This document shows, one piece after another, positions 35,798-44,214 of a DNA stretch of 64,000 nt; positions within the stretch are counted from its first letter, which is position 1; each line of letters begins with the position of its first letter. The position numbers and the translations under genes are program-made. The notes beneath the pieces are model-generated. The model had not been told where the DNA came from. It saw nothing but the letters and a program-made list of their open reading frames with translations, and did no database searches. The stretch comes from Bacteroidales bacterium (GTDB lineage: Bacteria > Bacteroidota > Bacteroidia > Bacteroidales > UBA1715), in contig JAFXAU010000031.1 in the NCBI GenBank assembly GCA_017516865.1, forward strand, positions 1 to 64,000. The letters are read 5' to 3'.

Positions 35798-36640
35798 ATG
35801 ACGATAGTACATTCCATATTACTTCTCTGCATAATCGGCGTAATAGCAGGTTTTGCATTGTATTTCGTCGCAAAGAAATTTAAGACGGATGAAAATCCCC
35901 TCTATGGCGAAGTAGAATCGATGTTGCCCGGAGCAAACTGCGGTGGTTGCGGATTTCCCGGCTGCAAGAAATTTGCACAGATGCTTGTCGATTCCCCATC
36001 GCTCGAAGGATTGAATTGTACAGCAGGAGGTTCGGAGACAATGAACAAAATCGGTGAATTTCTTGGCAAATCGGTTCAAAAAGCCGAAATGCGTGTCGCC
36101 GTGGTAAAATGCAAGGGCTCGTGCGACAAACGACCGAAGACAATCAATTTTGAGGGAATTTCATCGTGTGCCTTTGCGGCAAGCCAAATTTCGAGCGACA
36201 CGGGCTGCTCATTCGGCTGTATCGGTTTGGGCGACTGCGAAAGAGCGTGTCAGTTTGGCGGAATCAAAATCAATCCGGAAACGAAACTGCCAGAATTTGA
36301 TTCTAAAATATGTACTGCCTGCGGTCAATGTGCTGAAGTTTGTCCACGCCATATAATTGAACTACGCAAGACGAACAAAAAAGATATGAAAATCTACGTC
36401 GGCTGTTCCAACAAAGACAAAGGTGCCGTTGCCCGTAAAGCATGTACCGCCGCCTGCATAGGTTGTGGGAAATGTGCGAAAGTCTGTGCAAACGAGGCAA
36501 TTACCGTCACGGATTTCTTGGCATACATCGACCCTGAAAAGTGTAAACTCTGTAGGAAATGTGTTGAAGAATGTCCTACAGGTGCGATTATAGAAACAAA
36601 CTTTCCTCCTCGAAAGAAGAAAGAAGAAACAACAAACTAA
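35798..36640 (+). CDS. rnfB: Rnf complex subunit RnfB
   Basis: A 280-aa ferredoxin-like subunit that passes electrons from reduced ferredoxin into the Rnf complex. It has an N-terminal TM anchor (SILLLCIIGVIAGFALYFVAK), a four-Cys [4Fe-4S] domain (GANCGGCGFPGCKKF and LNCTAGG), then further Cys clusters (CTACGQCAEVCP, CIGCGKCAKVC, CKLCRKCVEECP) giving several more [4Fe-4S] centres. Twelve bases separate it from rnfC. Confidence 0.97.
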   Translation: MTIVHSILLLCIIGVIAGFALYFVAKKFKTDENPLYGEVESMLPGANCGGCGFPGCKKFAQMLVDSPSLEGLNCTAGGSETMNKIGEFLGKSVQKAEMRVAVVKCKGSCDKRPKTINFEGISSCAFAASQISSDTGCSFGCIGLGDCERACQFGGIKINPETKLPEFDSKICTACGQCAEVCPRHIIELRKTNKKDMKIYVGCSNKDKGAVARKACTAACIGCGKCAKVCANEAITVTDFLAYIDPEKCKLCRKCVEECPTGAIIETNFPPRKKKEETTN

Positions 36641-36652
36641 ATCTTTTTGCGT

Positions 36653-38011
36653 ATGAAAACCTTCCATATTGGTGGTATCCACCCGAAAGAAAACAAACTG
36701 TCAAAAGGTAAAAAGATTGAGATTGCTCCTCTCCCACAGGTTGTAACAATACCTATGGCGCAACATATCGGCAAGCCGGCAAATCCCATAGTGGCTGTTG
36801 GCGACACGGTAAAAGTAGGAACAAAAATCGGCGAAAGCAGCGGATTTGTTTCTGCCAACATTTTTTCTTCGGTTTCTGGAACGGTTGAAAAGATTGATTT
36901 TTTCCCAAATATCGCCGGATTCAAGCAACAGATGATTGTCATCAAAAGCGACGGAACCGACACGTGGGAAGATACTATTGACCGTACCGACACGATTGTG
37001 AACAATATGGATTTCACCGCCGACGAGATTAAGGCAAAAATCACCGAAGCAGGCATTGTGGGAATGGGCGGTGCCACATTTCCCCTTGGAGTGAAACTAT
37101 CACCTCCTCCGGGCATCGTAATCGACACACTTCTGATAAACGGTGCGGAATGCGAGCCGTATCTTACCGCCGACCACGCTCTTATGCTTGAGAAAGCCGA
37201 AGAAATCTGCATCGGCGTTGAATTGTTGAAAAAAGTACTGAACGTTTCCACTGCAAAAATCGGCATTGAAAACAACAAACCCGACGCAATAGAAAATATG
37301 ACCAAAACCGCTGCAAAATTCAGCGGAATTGAAGTTGTGCCCCTTAAAGTGAAATATCCGCAAGGAAGCGAAAAACACCTTATTCAGGCATTGACAGGTC
37401 GCGAAGTTCCGTCGGGACAACTCCCAAGTTCAATTGGATGCGTGGTAAGCAACATTGCCACGACGTTTGCCGTTTACGAAGCCGTTGAGAAAAACAAGCC
37501 GTTGTTTGAACGCGTTGTGACTGTTACAGGCACGGCTTTGCAAAATCCGTCGAATTTATTGGTACGTATGGGAACAAGCACTGCCGACGTGCTTGCCGCT
37601 GTTGGCGGTATGCCCGAAAATACGGCAAAAGTCATTTCGGGCGGACCAATGATGGGTAAAGCCATTCAAAACCTCGACGTACCTATTATGAAAGGTTCTT
37701 CGGGCGTTTTGTGCATGACCGAGGAAGAAGCACATCGCCACAAAGAAAGCAACTGCATTCGTTGCGGACGTTGCGTTGACGCTTGTCCAATGGGTCTGGA
37801 GCCATATTTGTTCTATGCGTTGTCGAAAAGGAAAATGCTTACAGAACTGAACGAACACAACATCCGCGACTGTTTTGAATGCGGTTCATGCTCGTTCTCC
37901 TGCCCTGCCCACAAGCCATTGCTCGACTATATCCGCTTGGGCAAGGCAAACGTGATGCAGATGATTAAAAAACAAGAAGCAGAAAAAGCTCAACAACAAG
38001 AAAAGAAATAA
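36653..38011 (+). CDS. rnfC: Rnf complex subunit RnfC
   Basis: A 452-aa peripheral subunit expected to bind NADH and FMN and two [4Fe-4S] clusters. It has an N-terminal barrel-sandwich region, a Rossmann-type NADH/FMN domain (GIVGMGGATFPLGVKL, INGAECEPYLTADHALM), SLBB, and C-terminal clusters CIRCGRCVDACP and CFECGSCSFSCP. ATG 36653 is preferred to TTG 36647. The C-terminus is a short Gln/Lys-rich tail. Confidence 0.97.
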   Translation: MKTFHIGGIHPKENKLSKGKKIEIAPLPQVVTIPMAQHIGKPANPIVAVGDTVKVGTKIGESSGFVSANIFSSVSGTVEKIDFFPNIAGFKQQMIVIKSDGTDTWEDTIDRTDTIVNNMDFTADEIKAKITEAGIVGMGGATFPLGVKLSPPPGIVIDTLLINGAECEPYLTADHALMLEKAEEICIGVELLKKVLNVSTAKIGIENNKPDAIENMTKTAAKFSGIEVVPLKVKYPQGSEKHLIQALTGREVPSGQLPSSIGCVVSNIATTFAVYEAVEKNKPLFERVVTVTGTALQNPSNLLVRMGTSTADVLAAVGGMPENTAKVISGGPMMGKAIQNLDVPIMKGSSGVLCMTEEEAHRHKESNCIRCGRCVDACPMGLEPYLFYALSKRKMLTELNEHNIRDCFECGSCSFSCPAHKPLLDYIRLGKANVMQMIKKQEAEKAQQQEKK

Positions 38012-38029
38012 CTTTAAAGATTTAGAGAT

Positions 38030-38998
38030 ATGTTAACAGTTTCTCCATCTCCACATTATCAAACAGACACAAACACACGGAAATTGATGTGCAATGTGTT
38101 GATAGCACTCATTCCCGCCTTTGTATTTTCCATAGTCGTATTTGGCGTATCTGCCTTGATTTCAATGCTCACGGCAGTTATTTCCTGTGTGTTCTTTGAA
38201 TTTGCCATCAGCAAATGGCTGTTCAAAGACGAAGAATATTCCATAAAAGATTGTTCGGCAATAATCACGGGCGTGCTGCTTTCGTTCAACCTACCCAACA
38301 CATTGCCATTGTGGATGGTCGTTATAGGAAGTTTGGTCGCTATCGGTATTGCAAAAATGTCGTTCGGCGGTTTGGGCTGCAACATTTTCAACCCTGCATT
38401 GGTCGGCCGTGTATTTTTGTTGGTTTCGTTCCCTGCCGACATGACCACGTGGTCGAAAGTGCAAGATTACGGGACAATTGACGGCACGACAGGTGCCACT
38501 CCGCTTGGTTTGATAAAAGAAAGCATTATGAGTGGCAAAACATTGTCGCAGATTGACTTACCATCTTTGCAAGATATGTTTCTTGGCAACATAGGCGGTA
38601 GTTTCGGTGAAATTTCCGTCATAGCCCTTGTAATCGGAGGAATTTACCTGCTCTGCACAAGAACAATTACGTGGCACATTCCTGTGAGTGTGTTGGGTTC
38701 AATGTTCATCTTATCGGGCATTATGTTCGTCGTAAATCCCGAATTGAATGCAAACCCACTGATACACATTTGTTCGGGAGGAGCAATGCTCGGTGCAATT
38801 TTTATGGCGACCGACTATTCAACATCACCAATGACAAGTCTGGGCAAAATCATTTTTGGAATTGGTATCGGTGTGATTACCATTATCATAAGAAAATTTG
38901 GTGCATATCCGGAAGGAATGTCGTTCGCAATATTGATTATGAACGCACTCGTTCCACTAATCAATAAAATAAAACCACATCGTTACGGAGGGGAATAG
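38030..38998 (+). CDS. rnfD: Rnf complex subunit RnfD
   Basis: A 322-aa membrane subunit, NqrB/RnfD family, with about eight to ten TM helices. The covalent FMN site motif is GTTGATPL, with Thr157 the predicted attachment residue. The end (KIKPHRYGGE) looks intact. The next rnf gene should be rnfG, but a convergent gene stops 10 bases downstream and rnfG only begins at 41810, so the operon is interrupted here. Confidence 0.97.
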   Translation: MLTVSPSPHYQTDTNTRKLMCNVLIALIPAFVFSIVVFGVSALISMLTAVISCVFFEFAISKWLFKDEEYSIKDCSAIITGVLLSFNLPNTLPLWMVVIGSLVAIGIAKMSFGGLGCNIFNPALVGRVFLLVSFPADMTTWSKVQDYGTIDGTTGATPLGLIKESIMSGKTLSQIDLPSLQDMFLGNIGGSFGEISVIALVIGGIYLLCTRTITWHIPVSVLGSMFILSGIMFVVNPELNANPLIHICSGGAMLGAIFMATDYSTSPMTSLGKIIFGIGIGVITIIIRKFGAYPEGMSFAILIMNALVPLINKIKPHRYGGE

Positions 38999-39008
38999 TC
39001 CCCAAACG

Positions 39009-39812
39009 TCAATCCTTCAAAATCTTCTTGCTTTCAATATTTTGAAGAACGTACATTTGTTGAATGGCTATTTTGTTGAGTTTTAATAACCGTTCGCTTT
39101 GGGGCATATTTTCGTTGATAAATACGGAATTAAGGTTTTCCATGTTTGAAAGACAAATCAATTGGTTTATCGTAGCGTAATCACGCATATTGCCCTTTGC
39201 CTCAGGATTTGCCAGTCGCCAATCTTGTGCCGTCATGCCAAACAATGCCATGTTCAGTACATCGGCCTCCGAAGCGTAAATCTTATTAATCATGTCTTTT
39301 GTAAGTTCAGGCGGAACAAGATTCTGTTTGATTGCATCGGTGTGGATATGATAGTTGATTTTTGAAAGTTCACGCTTTGCCGACCACCCTAATTTTTCTT
39401 GTTCAACGGCTTTTAAGCGTTGAAATTCTTTGACCATGTAAATTTTGAACTCTGGGCTTATCCACATTGCAAATTCAAAAGCTATGTCTTTATGGGCATA
39501 CGTTCCGCCATAACGCCCTGCCTTTGCCATAATTGAGATTGCTTTTGTTTGTGCCACAAAGTCTCCTACGCTGATTTTGAAACTATTCAAACCTGCTTGA
39601 CTTTTAATTGTGGCGAATTCGCCATAATTAAAATGAGGATTATATACTTTCTCCCAAATACCTATGTATTCAAGCGTATTTCGATTTCGAAGCCAATCTG
39701 TTACGAAGAAGTCTCCATCTTTTGCTTTTATCATATCCGTTAAGCAGAGATAATCTTCTTGATTTACAGCTGTCAAACGGATTTCCGTGTTTTGTACCAT
39801 AATTTTTGCCAT
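39009..39812 (-). CDS. KilA-N domain protein
   Basis: A 267-aa protein with an N-terminal KilA-N domain (about 8-110; YLCLTDMIKAKDGDFF, DWLRNRNTLEYIGIWE, KAGRYGGTYAHKDIAFEFAMW), a DNA-binding fold of phage antirepressors and nucleoid-associated viral proteins. The C-terminal half is helical (SAKRELSKINYHIHTD, DMINKIYASEADVLNMALFG, YATINQLICLSNMENLN). No nuclease motif is seen. It is transcribed against the rnf genes and ends 10 bases from the rnfD stop. A -7 box lies at 39842-39849. Phage-derived and probably horizontally acquired; its role here is unknown. Confidence 0.9.
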   Translation of the reverse strand: MAKIMVQNTEIRLTAVNQEDYLCLTDMIKAKDGDFFVTDWLRNRNTLEYIGIWEKVYNPHFNYGEFATIKSQAGLNSFKISVGDFVAQTKAISIMAKAGRYGGTYAHKDIAFEFAMWISPEFKIYMVKEFQRLKAVEQEKLGWSAKRELSKINYHIHTDAIKQNLVPPELTKDMINKIYASEADVLNMALFGMTAQDWRLANPEAKGNMRDYATINQLICLSNMENLNSVFINENMPQSERLLKLNKIAIQQMYVLQNIESKKILKD

Positions 39813-39841
39813 ATTTTTGACTGTTTATGTGTTTTACAGGG

Positions 39842-39849
39842 CAAAGATA
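39842..39849 (-). promoter_or_regulatory. -7 box of KilA-N gene (CAAAGATA on plus strand)
   Basis: Reverse complement TATCTTTG matches TAnnTTTG, 29 bases before the KilA-N start. Confidence 0.5.
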
Positions 39850-39957
39850 ACAATACTTTTTAAATAAAGAACACCCTCACGAGCCCCTATTAATTGTGCA
39901 TTGTGCATCAAACAAACAGATTCCTTGCTTTGAATGTACTAACCATTGATTGTGTGG

Positions 39958-40104
39958 ACAGATGCCTCACTACGTTCGGCATGACGACGCCATTGGGAAG
40001 AGGAAAAACGAAAAGGGAAAAATGCGGAGCATTTTTCCCTTTTCTTTCCTTTTATCACCCTAAGCCCCGTCATCTCGAACGGAGCGTAGCGAAGTGAGAG
40101 ACAT
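39958..40104. repeat. inverted pair of CTCACTTCGTTCG-type repeats
   Basis: A copy at about 39959-39987 (AGATGCCTCACTACGTTCGG then CATGACG) and an inverted copy at about 40070-40104 (CGTCATCTCGAACGGAGCG then AAGTGAGAGACAT) flank a strong hairpin. Similar units are widespread in Bacteroidota intergenic DNA. A third, degenerate copy is at about 47787-47816. Confidence 0.6.
40011..40043. terminator. 15-bp perfect hairpin
   Basis: AAAAGGGAAAAATGC (40011-40025), a 3-base loop and GCATTTTTCCCTTTT (40029-40043). It ends the LRR gene transcript on the minus strand and isolates the KilA-N gene. Confidence 0.75.
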
Positions 40105-40106
40105 CA

Positions 40107-41012
40107 TTACCGAACAACAACCTTCACCGTTTCCCCTTCTGCAACCACAAAATACACCCCTGCCTTGAGGTTTGCATTTGCGATTTTCTGACCTGAAATT
40201 GTTACCACAAATGCTGGTGCTTCGCCGTTCAGAAAGATTTGGTTGTTGGAGATAGTTATTTCCGCATTAGTAGAAACCTCGGGAATAGCCGTAGTACCAC
40301 ACATGATATGTTTGAACGAACCCCAACAAGTGTGTGTTTCGTATGCTTCTCGGCTCTCGCAAGGAATATACAGATAGCCATTGTAATTGTCGAAAGAATT
40401 TGAATATGCCTTTGGCGGTGTAGTTGCCAAACACGTTACATTTATTAGATTGGGACAATCTTCAAAAGCTTGTTCCTCAAGCTCTGTAATACTGCTAGAA
40501 ATAGTTATTGAAGTTAAAGAAGTACTCTGAATCCAATCAATAAACGTAACACTACGAGGAAATATTATTGAAGTTAATGTATTATCCCCAATATGTCCAA
40601 CATATGTAACTGTTTCTGGTATAGTTATTGAAGTTATACCTCCTTCGCCATCATTTTTTCCACCAATATCCCAAATTTCAGTCACAGTATATGTTTTTCC
40701 ATTGTATGTGACAGTTGCAGGTATATCACATTTGCCACCAAGAGTATTTTTTACATAAGAAATCCATGCATCTTTAGTTAAAAATTCTCCACCAGACATA
40801 ACAGCAACACAGTTTTCTGGCAAATTCCAATCCTTTTTACTATTTCCTGTAATGAATGTAAGATAGCCTAAATCAAAATATTCGTAGCCATCATAATCTA
40901 TCGATAATTCACCTAGATAATCTTCATATGACCATCTGCTATAGCCTTCATACTTGGCCCACACGCTACTTGCTACAAATAGAGTGAGGAAAAATGTAAT
41001 TAACTTTTTCAT
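40107..41012 (-). CDS. secreted BspA-type leucine-rich-repeat protein with T9SS tail
   Basis: A 301-aa protein: signal peptide MKKLITFFLTLFVASSVWA, an N-terminal domain of about 85 residues, then BspA-like LRRs (ITSITIPETVTYVG, LTSIIFPRSVTFID, LTSITISSSITELEEQAFEDC) and a loop region CLATTPPKAYSNSF. The last about 45 residues are a Por-secretion/type A sorting domain (AFVVTISGQKIANANLKAGVYFV). It is predicted to be secreted by T9SS and anchored on the surface, perhaps as an adhesin. It is 7 bases downstream of the 87-aa gene, so co-transcribed with it, inside the block that splits rnf. Confidence 0.88.
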   Translation of the reverse strand: MKKLITFFLTLFVASSVWAKYEGYSRWSYEDYLGELSIDYDGYEYFDLGYLTFITGNSKKDWNLPENCVAVMSGGEFLTKDAWISYVKNTLGGKCDIPATVTYNGKTYTVTEIWDIGGKNDGEGGITSITIPETVTYVGHIGDNTLTSIIFPRSVTFIDWIQSTSLTSITISSSITELEEQAFEDCPNLINVTCLATTPPKAYSNSFDNYNGYLYIPCESREAYETHTCWGSFKHIMCGTTAIPEVSTNAEITISNNQIFLNGEAPAFVVTISGQKIANANLKAGVYFVVAEGETVKVVVR

Positions 41013-41019
41013 ACTGTTA

Positions 41020-41283
41020 CTATTTTAAAATTGTATTACTTTGAATTAACGTACTTATTGGATTAAAATTCCTTTCCCCAGAATTTTCAAGCCCTAATTG
41101 TTTTTTTACTTGCTTCCCAATATTTTGATTAACTTTATTCAAACCTTCTTGCTCAACAAGTTCAAGATATTTCTTCATCAAGGTTCTATCATTCTGTATC
41201 ATTAAGAAAATTGAATCTGTAATTGAATTAGGGTCTTTATACCTATTCAATACTTCTGCCACAAATGTTTCTAATTTCTCCAT
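41020..41283 (-). CDS. 87-aa conserved-looking cytoplasmic protein
   Basis: An 87-aa all-helical protein with no signal or TM: METKLE-like start (MEKLETFVAEVLNRYKDPN), then SITDSIFLMIQNDRTLMKKY, a Lys/Gln-rich middle and ISTLIQSNTILK at the end. I recall near-identical short proteins in many Bacteroidota, annotated as hypothetical, but cannot name a function. It lies 15 bases after the 65-codon frame at 41299-41496 and 7 bases before the LRR protein gene on the minus strand. The high apparent conservation suggests a real protein and perhaps a shared mobile context. Confidence 0.75.
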   Translation of the reverse strand: MEKLETFVAEVLNRYKDPNSITDSIFLMIQNDRTLMKKYLELVEQEGLNKVNQNIGKQVKKQLGLENSGERNFNPISTLIQSNTILK

Positions 41284-41298
41284 TTTATTTAACTTTTT

Positions 41299-41496
41299 TT
41301 ATTTTCTCCACCTACTTCTTGTTAACCGACTTTCGGAAGCGTCGGAGTACCTCAAAATCTGTTCACATACGCACATAAAAAAAGCGTGGTACTTTGTTTT
41401 TTTCGTTATCTTCGGATTCTTGAGGTTCTCGACTACCTTGGTTAACCAAATCAAACAGAACAAAGTCCACGCAAACTGCGTGAACGTCCCTATCAT
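41299..41496 (-). CDS. 65-codon ORF overlapping a structured element, doubtful
   Basis: The frame reads MIGTFTQFAWTLFCLIWLTKVV and ends in a basic SRLTRSRWRK. It has one possible TM helix near the N-terminus. The DNA below it is rich in palindromes and an inverted repeat (41384-41482), so the frame may be fortuitous over an RNA or DNA structure. Alternatively it is the first gene of the operon with the 87-aa and LRR genes. No -7 box was found upstream of it. Confidence 0.3.
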   Translation of the reverse strand: MIGTFTQFAWTLFCLIWLTKVVENLKNPKITKKTKYHAFFMCVCEQILRYSDASESRLTRSRWRK

Positions 41497-41510
41497 AATC
41501 TTGGTTAACC
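41321..41510. repeat. structured element with three GTTAACC boxes and nested palindromes
   Basis: GCGTGGTACTTTGTT (41384-41398) pairs with AACAAAGTCCACGC (41459-41472) across 60 bases. Inside lies the perfect palindrome TTGGTTAACCAA (41438-41449), and next to it CACGC-AAACT-GCGTG (41468-41482). GTTAACC occurs at 41321-41327, 41441-41447 and 41504-41510. This looks like a folded RNA leader or the end of a mobile element; no match to a named family is claimed. Confidence 0.55.
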
Positions 41511-41809
41511 GTTAGAGATTCAAAAATGAAATTGTCGAGATTTCAAAAGAATCCAAGATTCAACTAAAAACGCTTCAATTATATATTGTGCTTACTATTT
41601 CTACTGCTTCATAGGCAAAAGGATTAAAATTTTCACTAATTCGTTTTTACAAAGATAGAAAAATTACCTGATTTCGTTCCTATTGTAACGAAAACAAATT
41701 TTACGGTGATTGGAAATCAATATCAAAAAACCACCCCGGTCTCGATTCAACGATACAAGAAAATTGCTTATATTTGTAAACAAAATAGACAGAAATTAAA
41801 AACGTCGAT
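41497..41809. other. gene-free stretch upstream of rnfG
   Basis: No ORF is supported. It holds the last GTTAACC box, a small TTTCGTT/AACGAAA hairpin near 41675-41696 and the rnfG -7 box at 41769-41776. Confidence 0.5.
41769..41776 (+). promoter_or_regulatory. -7 box TATATTTG of rnfGEA
   Basis: Perfect TAnnTTTG match 33 bases before ATG 41810. It gives the separated second half of the rnf operon its own promoter. Confidence 0.6.
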
Positions 41810-42436
41810 ATGGCACAAAAAATAGAATCTTCACTCAAAAATATGGTTATCTCGCTATTGGTGATAACCTTGGTTGCAGGACTTTCGTTGGGATTTGTGC
41901 AGCAAGTCACCAAGGAACCGATAGCAAATTCCAAGCAACAGAAACAAATTGAGGCCATTTCAGCCGTTGTTCCCGAATTCAACAACAATCCGTTGGAACG
42001 ACCTCTTCCTCAACCTGTTTTTATTGACGAAGTTAAGGAATGCACAGTTTATACTGCAATAAAAGACTCGGTAGTTGTGGGTTACGCCATTTTGGCGACT
42101 TCGTCGGGATTTGGCGGCGACGTGGAGCTGATGGTAGGTTTCACTCCCGACGGCAAAATCTACAACACATCGGTGGTTTCGCACCAAGAAACGCCCGGGT
42201 TGGGCGACAAAATGACGACGGAAAAATTCCGCTCGCAATTCATTGGCTTCGACAACAAAACACAAAAAGCAAGGGTGAAAAAAGACGGCGGCGACGTTGA
42301 CGCACTTACGGCAGCAACCATCAGTTCCCGTGCATTCTGCTCCGCTATAAATAAGGCATATCGGGCATTTTGCGTTGTTACGAAAGACGAATCAGGCCAT
42401 GACGCAGAATCAGGTGCCACAAAACATAATAATTAA
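41810..42436 (+). CDS. rnfG: Rnf complex subunit RnfG
   Basis: A 208-aa subunit with an N-terminal TM helix (MVISLLVITLVAGLSLGFV) and an extracytoplasmic FMN-binding domain. The covalent FMN motif DALTAATISS has Thr170 as predicted attachment residue; it differs slightly from the usual SGATxTS wording. It starts the second rnf block, separated from rnfD by about 2.8 kb, with its own -7 box. rnfE follows 19 bases later. Confidence 0.95.
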   Translation: MAQKIESSLKNMVISLLVITLVAGLSLGFVQQVTKEPIANSKQQKQIEAISAVVPEFNNNPLERPLPQPVFIDEVKECTVYTAIKDSVVVGYAILATSSGFGGDVELMVGFTPDGKIYNTSVVSHQETPGLGDKMTTEKFRSQFIGFDNKTQKARVKKDGGDVDALTAATISSRAFCSAINKAYRAFCVVTKDESGHDAESGATKHNN

Positions 42437-42455
42437 GAATTAAAAATTAAGAATT

Positions 42456-43046
42456 ATGGCTGACATAAAAAATCTTACACGCGGAATTATAAAGGAGAAC
42501 CCGATATTTGTTCTCCTGCTGGGTATGTGTCCTACCCTTGGCGTGACGACATCAGGCACAAATGGTTTGGGAATGGGTTTGGCCACGATGTTTGTGCTGG
42601 TTCTTTCAAACTGTTTTATATCCGTATTGAAAAATGTGATTCCCGATAAAGTCAGAATTCCTGCGTTTATCGTCATAATCGCTTCGTTTGTGACTATTGT
42701 CCAACTTCTTATGGAGGCCTACGTGCCGTTCTTGTACGAGCAATTAGGTCTGTACATTCCATTGATTGTGGTAAACTGCATCATTCTCGGTCGTGCCGAG
42801 GCATTTGCGTCAAAAAACGGTTTGGTCGATTCGTTGTTCGACGGTATTGGAATGGGACTCGGATTCACTTTGGCGCTTACGCTGTTAGGTCTCATTCGAG
42901 AACTGCTCGGTGCAGGAACGGTGTTTGGATTTAACTTATTCAGTATCATCGGTGTACAAGAACCAAAAATGATGTTGGTGTTCATATTGCCTCCGGGTGC
43001 GTTTTTGGTATTGGCGTATTTGATTGCAGTAATTCGGAAACAATGA
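42456..43046 (+). CDS. rnfE: Rnf complex subunit RnfE
   Basis: A 196-aa integral membrane subunit, Rnf/Nqr DE family, with six TM helices. Typical blocks are [26 protein letters not shown], near-symmetric with RnfA, and [20 protein letters not shown]. The conserved Cys in GMCP and VNC belongs to the membrane Fe-S centre shared with RnfA. Followed by a tandem repeat before rnfA. Confidence 0.96.
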   Translation: MADIKNLTRGIIKENPIFVLLLGMCPTLGVTTSGTNGLGMGLATMFVLVLSNCFISVLKNVIPDKVRIPAFIVIIASFVTIVQLLMEAYVPFLYEQLGLYIPLIVVNCIILGRAEAFASKNGLVDSLFDGIGMGLGFTLALTLLGLIRELLGAGTVFGFNLFSIIGVQEPKMMLVFILPPGAFLVLAYLIAVIRKQ

Positions 43047-43103
43047 TAATGCATAATTCACAATGCACAATGCACAATTTGTAATTCTTAAATTAAAAAA
43101 ACT
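43047..43103. repeat. tandem CACAATGCA repeat between rnfE and rnfA
   Basis: AATTCACAATGCACAATGCACAAT-type tandem units, the reverse complement of the repeat before dnaG. They do not seem to stop transcription. Confidence 0.55.
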
Positions 43104-43700
43104 ATGGCTTACGTTTTAATCATCATATCGGCAGTATTCGTCAACAACATCGTGTTGAGTCAATTTTTGGGAATTTGTCCGTTTTTGGGCGTTTCCAAAC
43201 GAGTGAACACCGCACTGGGAATGTCGGGCGCGGTAATGTTTGTAATGGTGCTTGCCACATTAGTGACGTACCTTTTGAACCAATACGTGCTTGTTCCGCT
43301 TGAACTTGAGTTTTTGCAGACAATCAGTTTCATATTGATTATTGCATCGTTGGTGCAAATGGTCGAAATCGTGCTAAAGAAGGTTTCTCATTCCTTATAC
43401 GAAGCGCTTGGCGTGTTTTTGCCGCTTATCACGACAAACTGCTGTGTGCTCGGTGTGTCGATTATGGCGTTGGATTTGCCAAGCAAGTTCAATTTTGTAG
43501 AAGCTAATTCATTGGGACTGGCTGTCGTATTCGCTTTGGCAAACTCCTTGGCATTTGGACTTGCTTTGGTGCTTTTTGCTGGCATACGCGAACAACTGGA
43601 AATAACCGAAACGCCAAGAAAACTACAAGGCACCCCTATCTCGCTTATCTCGGCAGGATTGCTGGCATTGGCGTTTATGGGATTTTCGGGACTGGTGTAA
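43104..43700 (+). CDS. rnfA: Rnf complex subunit RnfA
   Basis: A 198-aa integral membrane subunit with six TM helices, inverted topology relative to RnfE. Motifs: NNIVLSQFLGICPFLGVSKRV with the Fe-S Cys in GICP, and LITTNCCVLGVSIM. It completes the six core subunits (B, C, D, G, E, A), so the complex should be functional despite the split locus. Confidence 0.96.
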   Translation: MAYVLIIISAVFVNNIVLSQFLGICPFLGVSKRVNTALGMSGAVMFVMVLATLVTYLLNQYVLVPLELEFLQTISFILIIASLVQMVEIVLKKVSHSLYEALGVFLPLITTNCCVLGVSIMALDLPSKFNFVEANSLGLAVVFALANSLAFGLALVLFAGIREQLEITETPRKLQGTPISLISAGLLALAFMGFSGLV

Positions 43701-43758
43701 GAACAATGCGTAATGTGTAATGCGCAATGCTCAATGAATAATAAAAAAGTAATTTAAA

Positions 43759-44214
43759 GTGGCCGACAACAAAATATACATAAAAAACAAAAAGGCATCG
43801 TTTGAGTACGAGACCATTCAGACATATACGGCGGGAATCGTCCTTACAGGTACGGAAATCAAGTCAATCCGTGACGGCAAGGCGAACGTGACCGAGGCAT
43901 TTTGCTATTTTCACAATAATGAACTGTGGTGCAAAGGAATGCACATTTCGGAATATTCCTTCGGTAGTTACAACAACCATGTCCCCGACCGCGAACGGAA
44001 ACTATTGCTTAACCGCCGCGAACTCAACAAAATGGAAGAGAAACTGAAAGACAAAGGAATAACAGTCATTGTGTTGAGTATGTACATCACCCAGCGTGGA
44101 TTGGCAAAAGTTGACATAGCCCTCGCCCGAGGCAAAAAGCAATTCGACAAACGCGAAGACATAAAGGAACGCGACGCAAAACGCGATATGGACAGGGCAA
44201 AACGGAGATTTTAA
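43759..44214 (+). CDS. smpB: SsrA-binding protein
   Basis: A 151-aa RNA-binding protein of trans-translation that delivers tmRNA to stalled ribosomes. Motifs: [32 protein letters not shown] and the basic C-terminal tail ([25 protein letters not shown]). The start is GTG at 43759, the only start matching the family N-terminus. A CAATGCG-type tandem repeat lies between rnfA and smpB. Confidence 0.97.
   Translation: MADNKIYIKNKKASFEYETIQTYTAGIVLTGTEIKSIRDGKANVTEAFCYFHNNELWCKGMHISEYSFGSYNNHVPDRERKLLLNRRELNKMEEKLKDKGITVIVLSMYITQRGLAKVDIALARGKKQFDKREDIKERDAKRDMDRAKRRF

Noticed and set aside
36637-37305. 222-codon minus-strand open frame
   Set aside because: Antisense shadow of rnfC; Ser/Thr/Pro-rich noise-like translation.
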